Shown here: one piece after another, positions 60,600 through 64,000 of the stretch
Position numbering within the stretch: the stretch's first letter is position 1
Layout of the letters: each line of letters opens with the position of its first letter
From: Pararge aegeria
Taxonomy: Eukaryota; Arthropoda; Insecta; Lepidoptera; Nymphalidae
Assembly (NCBI RefSeq): GCF_905163445.1
Contig: NC_053199.1
Coordinates: 11,674,001-11,738,000 of the forward strand
Length of the DNA stretch: 64,000 nt
Direction: 5' to 3'
Notes under the pieces: model-generated
Told to the model about the DNA's origin: nothing
The model's database searches: none
The model's input: the letters and a program-made list of their open reading frames with translations, nothing else
Made by a program: the position numbers and the translations under genes

Positions 60600-60790
60600 A
60601 TTCCTACTAATATTATAAATGACAATGAAAGTTTGTTTGTTACGCTTTCACGCAAAAACCACTTTACCGATCCTCATGAAACTTTGTACACATACTCTTG
60701 GAAGTGTTAGAAGTAATATAGGATGCTTTTTATCCTGACATTATGCTCGGTTCCTTTGGGAGAGGGGATGAAAGTGTTTGACGATTTTAC
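60600..60790 (-). repeat. Dispersed repeat of the 27.4 kb family, reverse fragment
   Basis: The reverse complement of tttgttacgctttcacgcaa aaaccactttaccgatcctc matches the end of the element at 27328-27745, as does ggttcctttgggagagggga. Confidence 0.7.
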
Positions 60791-60907
60791 AAATAAATTT
60801 AATAAATTTTACGACTAACGGGAGGAATCTTTGCATCGTTCGAGTCCATACAGGACTGGAGAGTAGCTATAATGCAGTCGTATTTACGCTTGCCACATTG
60901 CGCATTT

Positions 60908-61190
60908 ACACTGCGCCAGTCGGCTTGACGGCCGACTGGCGCAGTGGGCAGCGACCCTGCTTTCTGAGTCCAAGGCCGTGGGTTCGATTCCCGCAACTGG
61001 AAAATGTTTTGTGATGAGCATTAAGTGTTTTTCAGTGTCTGGGTGTTTATATGTATTTTCTAAGTATTTATGTATATATAATTCATAAAAATATTCATCA
61101 GTCATCTTAGTACCCATAACACAAGCTACGCTTACTTTGGGGCTAGGTGGCGATGTGTGTATTGTCGTAGTATATTTATTTATTATTTAT
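60908..61190 (+). repeat. Metulj-like SINE with inverted duplicate of its head
   Basis: The SINE head ggccgactggcgcagtgggc starts at ~60929, has ggccgtgggttcgattcccg as B box, and ends gtgtgtattgtcgtagtata. Just upstream, cactgcgccagtcggc (60910-60925) is the reverse complement of the head, making a short palindrome. Confidence 0.75.
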
Positions 61191-61469
61191 TTACGAGTAT
61201 ATCGAAACCGCCGCCTCAATGTCATGTTTTTAATCAACTATATTTTTTATTGTTTCTTGAAAACTATTTATTAATGAAAGAATAAGTATATATAAGCGAA
61301 TTTGTAAAAATCCAAATAAATTTAATAAAATATCTGACCAATATGAAACACTGTACTGGTTTTGTAAATATTTATACACATCGCAGTACTTCAAAAAGGC
61401 TACATTCGTCCGTTTGGGTGTGACGAGTATGATGTAATCTTGTTAGTCTAAATGTAACTTTATAGTATT

Positions 61470-61770
61470 ACTAGCTGTTGCCCGCGACTTCGTCTGCGTT
61501 TGATTTTGTTTTTAAAGTATTCAGTATCGCTAAGCCTTAAATGAGTATAGTTGTATATACATATAACATGTGACTGTCAATTAATTATAGACAAATAATT
61601 TGCAATAAAATAAAATTGTGACTTTACTTAAAGATCTAAGCTATCCTATCTCTTAAGTTGGACCAGACTGCTCACGGTGTGCCAATTTAATTTAAAATCG
61701 GTTCAGTAGTTTAGGAGTCCATCGCGGACAAACATCGTGACAGGAGATTTATATATATTAAGATTTGAAA
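61470..61770 (+). repeat. Dispersed repeat of the 27.4 kb family, start plus a divergent remainder
   Basis: It begins ctagctgttgcccgcgactt cgtctgcg and follows the 27.3 kb copy through cgctaagccttaaatgag, then diverges and ends ttaaaatcggttcagtagtt taggagtcc. Confidence 0.6.
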
Positions 61771-62044
61771 AGATAAACCCTCTTTAGTCTTTGTAATGCG
61801 TATTTTTTGTTAAAAACGTTTGTGGAGTCACACGGCTGACTGTATTAAAGAATAAGCTATTCTCCGCATTTTCCTATACGAAAAAGTGCTTAAAATATCG
61901 AGGTTATATCGAAAATTAAATAGATAAAATAAAAATTCAGTTGTAAAATTTAATAAGATTTTCAAATGCTTTCTTTGGTCTGTAATTCACTAATAAAACA
62001 TATCAACCAACAAATAGGTAAACACCCAAAAATAGATAACTAGC

Positions 62045-62168
62045 TGCGGCCAAAGCCTTGCACCAGACCAGAGAAATTATAAATTCCCAAATTCTCTCTG
62101 CCGCGGCCGGGGTTCTAATCTGGGACCTCCACTTATAACCACAGCGTTCTATGCTCCGCCAGGGAAGT
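62045..62168 (-). repeat. Second-family SINE, minus-strand head half
   Basis: It contains gcggccaaagccttgcacca gaccagag, aattataaattcccaaattc and the head complement ccacttataaccacagcgtt. Confidence 0.65.
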
Positions 62169-62169
62169 C

Positions 62170-62980
62170 ATCAACTCGGACTTGGACGCCTTAATAATAA
62201 GTTTATGTACTTTTAGTACAATTTTTTTAAACAAAAAACCTGAATATCATAACGAGTAAATATCAGTTATCATAATAGTTCAGTTATGTAGGTAACCTAC
62301 CCATCGGGAAGCAAAATTTTTTTTAAATAATACTTCAAAACATAAACAAAAATATTTTAACGTAAACAAATCAGGGAGAACGTGTTAAGTTATTAAACAA
62401 GTCATACTGTTATCTAAACAATAAGGAAACTTTAAATCACATGGACAAATAAATCCAAACCTGATTTGAATATCCTGCATCTGTGTACTATGTTTGTTAA
62501 TAAAAACAGTAGGTAATATTTATTCATTGATAAATATATAATGGTTTAAGTAATTCCACGAATATATTAAAAAATATATGTGGACTAACGTAAGCAGTTA
62601 TACTCCAGGTCTTGGAGTAAATCTCAAATGGATTTTATATACACATTCAAATAACTGAGTTAAACAATATAATAAACGAGATCAAATACTATGAATTTTA
62701 AATAAATAAATAAAATAATCATAATGAGAATAATTCTTATTGGATACCAACTTGCATCACCTTGTTTATATCTAATGTCATCATACGTTTTAATTTTTCA
62801 GCGCAATTTATCCTTAGGTATATAAATTAAGTATCATCGATTTTTATAAGGTACCATAAAAAGAATAACTTTATAAAAAAATATTTAAAAACCTAGTCAA
62901 TACCTTTTATTTGATACACATTTTGAGAGATTTGTAAAAGAAAAACAATTCGCTGTTTTGTGTTTCGTTAGCAACACTCC
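62170..62980. other. Unassigned AT-rich stretch
   Basis: I see no recurring repeat, exon-like frame or RNA gene. Confidence 0.4.
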
Positions 62981-63034
62981 CGAGTCCCGACCTATTCCCG
63001 ATTCAAACAAAAAAAAAACAATTTCAAAGCCGAC

Positions 63035-63175
63035 ACGTCAGAGACACACACACATATACAAACACGCACACATACTTACACACACGCACACACACACGCA
63101 CGCACACACACACGCACGCATAGCCATGTCAAACTTATAGCATCCCGTCGCTTTTGCTTCGTGCGTCGGGGGTTA
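63035..63175 (+). repeat. CA/CG-rich microsatellite inside a LINE tail
   Basis: The run acacacacat...cacacacacgcacgcacaca (about 63043-63120) is followed by catgtcaaacttatagcatc ccgtcgcttttgc and cgtcgggggttaa, the same ending as at 17.3 kb. The microsatellite probably grew from the element's own cagacacacag segment. Confidence 0.65.
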
Positions 63176-63237
63176 ATAAAACCGGCCAATGACGAGTAAG
63201 ATTTATGCACTCAGTCCCCCAAAATCCTGTTTTTTTA

Positions 63238-63410
63238 TCATCATCATCACCATATCAACCCACTACAGCATACAGGCCCACTTCAGGGCACGGGTCACAC
63301 AAATCGAAGGGTTTAGGCCGTAGTCCACCGTTCCAGTGCGGATTGGTGGACTTCACACGCCATTGAGAAAATTTTCCTTAAGTGATATTTCGATTACTTA
63401 AAACGTTTTT
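63238..63410 (-). repeat. SINE (abundant family), minus-strand copy, internally deleted
   Basis: It contains tcatcatcatcaccatatca acccactaca, gggcacgggtcacac, gtagtccaccgttccagtgc ggattggtgg and cttcacacgccattgagaa, then jumps to ttttccttaagtgatatttc, missing the central gagaactctcaggcatgc block. From 63411 to 64000 I see nothing I can name. Confidence 0.65.
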
Positions 63411-64000
63411 TTTATAATAATTTATGCAAAACAAGCATCAGATAAAACCTAGTGCAAGATGTGCACTAAATATCCAAATAAAACGCTTCGTAGGTATATA
63501 TCTAGGACCTATTTAATTATCACGTTAATATTGCGCAAATTACTATGATTCGATAATTTGATCTAGCAAAATAGCTTTAATGGTTGGTTAGAGTAATTGT
63601 TGTCTCATTGTCGCAATCCTTTGAAGATGAATCCATTTTATAGTGGGAAGAAGGTTTTTTAATCGAACTTAAAAGGTATACATGATAAACAAATAAACTA
63701 TAATCAGGATGTTAGAAAAGTTTTCCGTGTAATTACCTGATGACAACGACTTTATCCACGTGGTTTTAGCCATAAAAAAAATCCTTGGTAAATCTTTCCG
63801 TTAAGGGCTTCAAAAAGTATGATAACTGTACCTTGGTGCTAATTAACACTATCTATCTTCTAGATGGGGTGTGCCAGTCTACCAAATGCCAGTCTCCACA
63901 CAATCTCAAAAAATAACTGCTAGTTTTTTAGCTCCTAGGTCTAAATATATTTTATAATGGTAATTTTTTTTACACAAAATACTTAATGGATGTTCCATAT

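Noticed and set aside
60778..61117. Frames on both strands containing readable protein-like text
   Set aside because: They translate the Metulj-like SINE and recur wherever that SINE occurs.
62958..63140. Plus-strand frame with a His/Thr-rich C-terminus
   Set aside because: It is translation of the CA microsatellite within a LINE tail.

Overview
The window looks like a lepidopteran (butterfly or moth) nuclear chromosome segment. It is AT-rich, its genes have short exons with GTAAGT-type donors, and it is crowded with tRNA-derived SINEs, palindromic MITEs and truncated non-LTR retrotransposon tails of the kinds usual in Lepidoptera. I see no bacterial operon, CRISPR array, rRNA or convincing functional tRNA.

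Layout. (1) 1-2225: upstream intergenic sequence. (2) 2226-10485 (+): a five-exon gene for a 2,064-residue nuclear-type protein with an N-terminal PWWP domain, one C2H2 zinc finger and a very long low-complexity remainder in one 5.7 kb exon; the 3' UTR probably runs to about 11,345. (3) 11.3-13.7 kb: intergenic space between convergent genes. (4) 13750-24920 (-): a ten-exon gene for a 557-residue SV2-like major facilitator transporter, reconstructed exon by exon with continuous phase from start to stop. A non-coding first exon may lie much further out, near 50.1 kb. (5) 25-64 kb: no convincing coding gene. This part is intron or intergenic DNA made largely of SINE, MITE and LINE fragments and four tandem arrays or duplications: about 130 bp x 3.4 at 40.8 kb, 61 bp x 7 at 55.4 kb, a higher-order satellite at 57.0-58.7 kb, and a 2-copy duplication at 59.3 kb.

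The two genes are convergent and show no evident functional link: one is probably a chromatin reader, the other a membrane transporter. I did not find a clear new biological system. The best leads are the higher-order satellite with a recent ~377 bp duplication, copies of an exon-intron boundary inside the transporter gene, the unrecognised PWWP/zinc-finger protein with internal repeats, and a set of perfect hairpins with 25-bp arms. Family names for repeats were judged by eye from recurrence inside the window and general familiarity; no database search was run.
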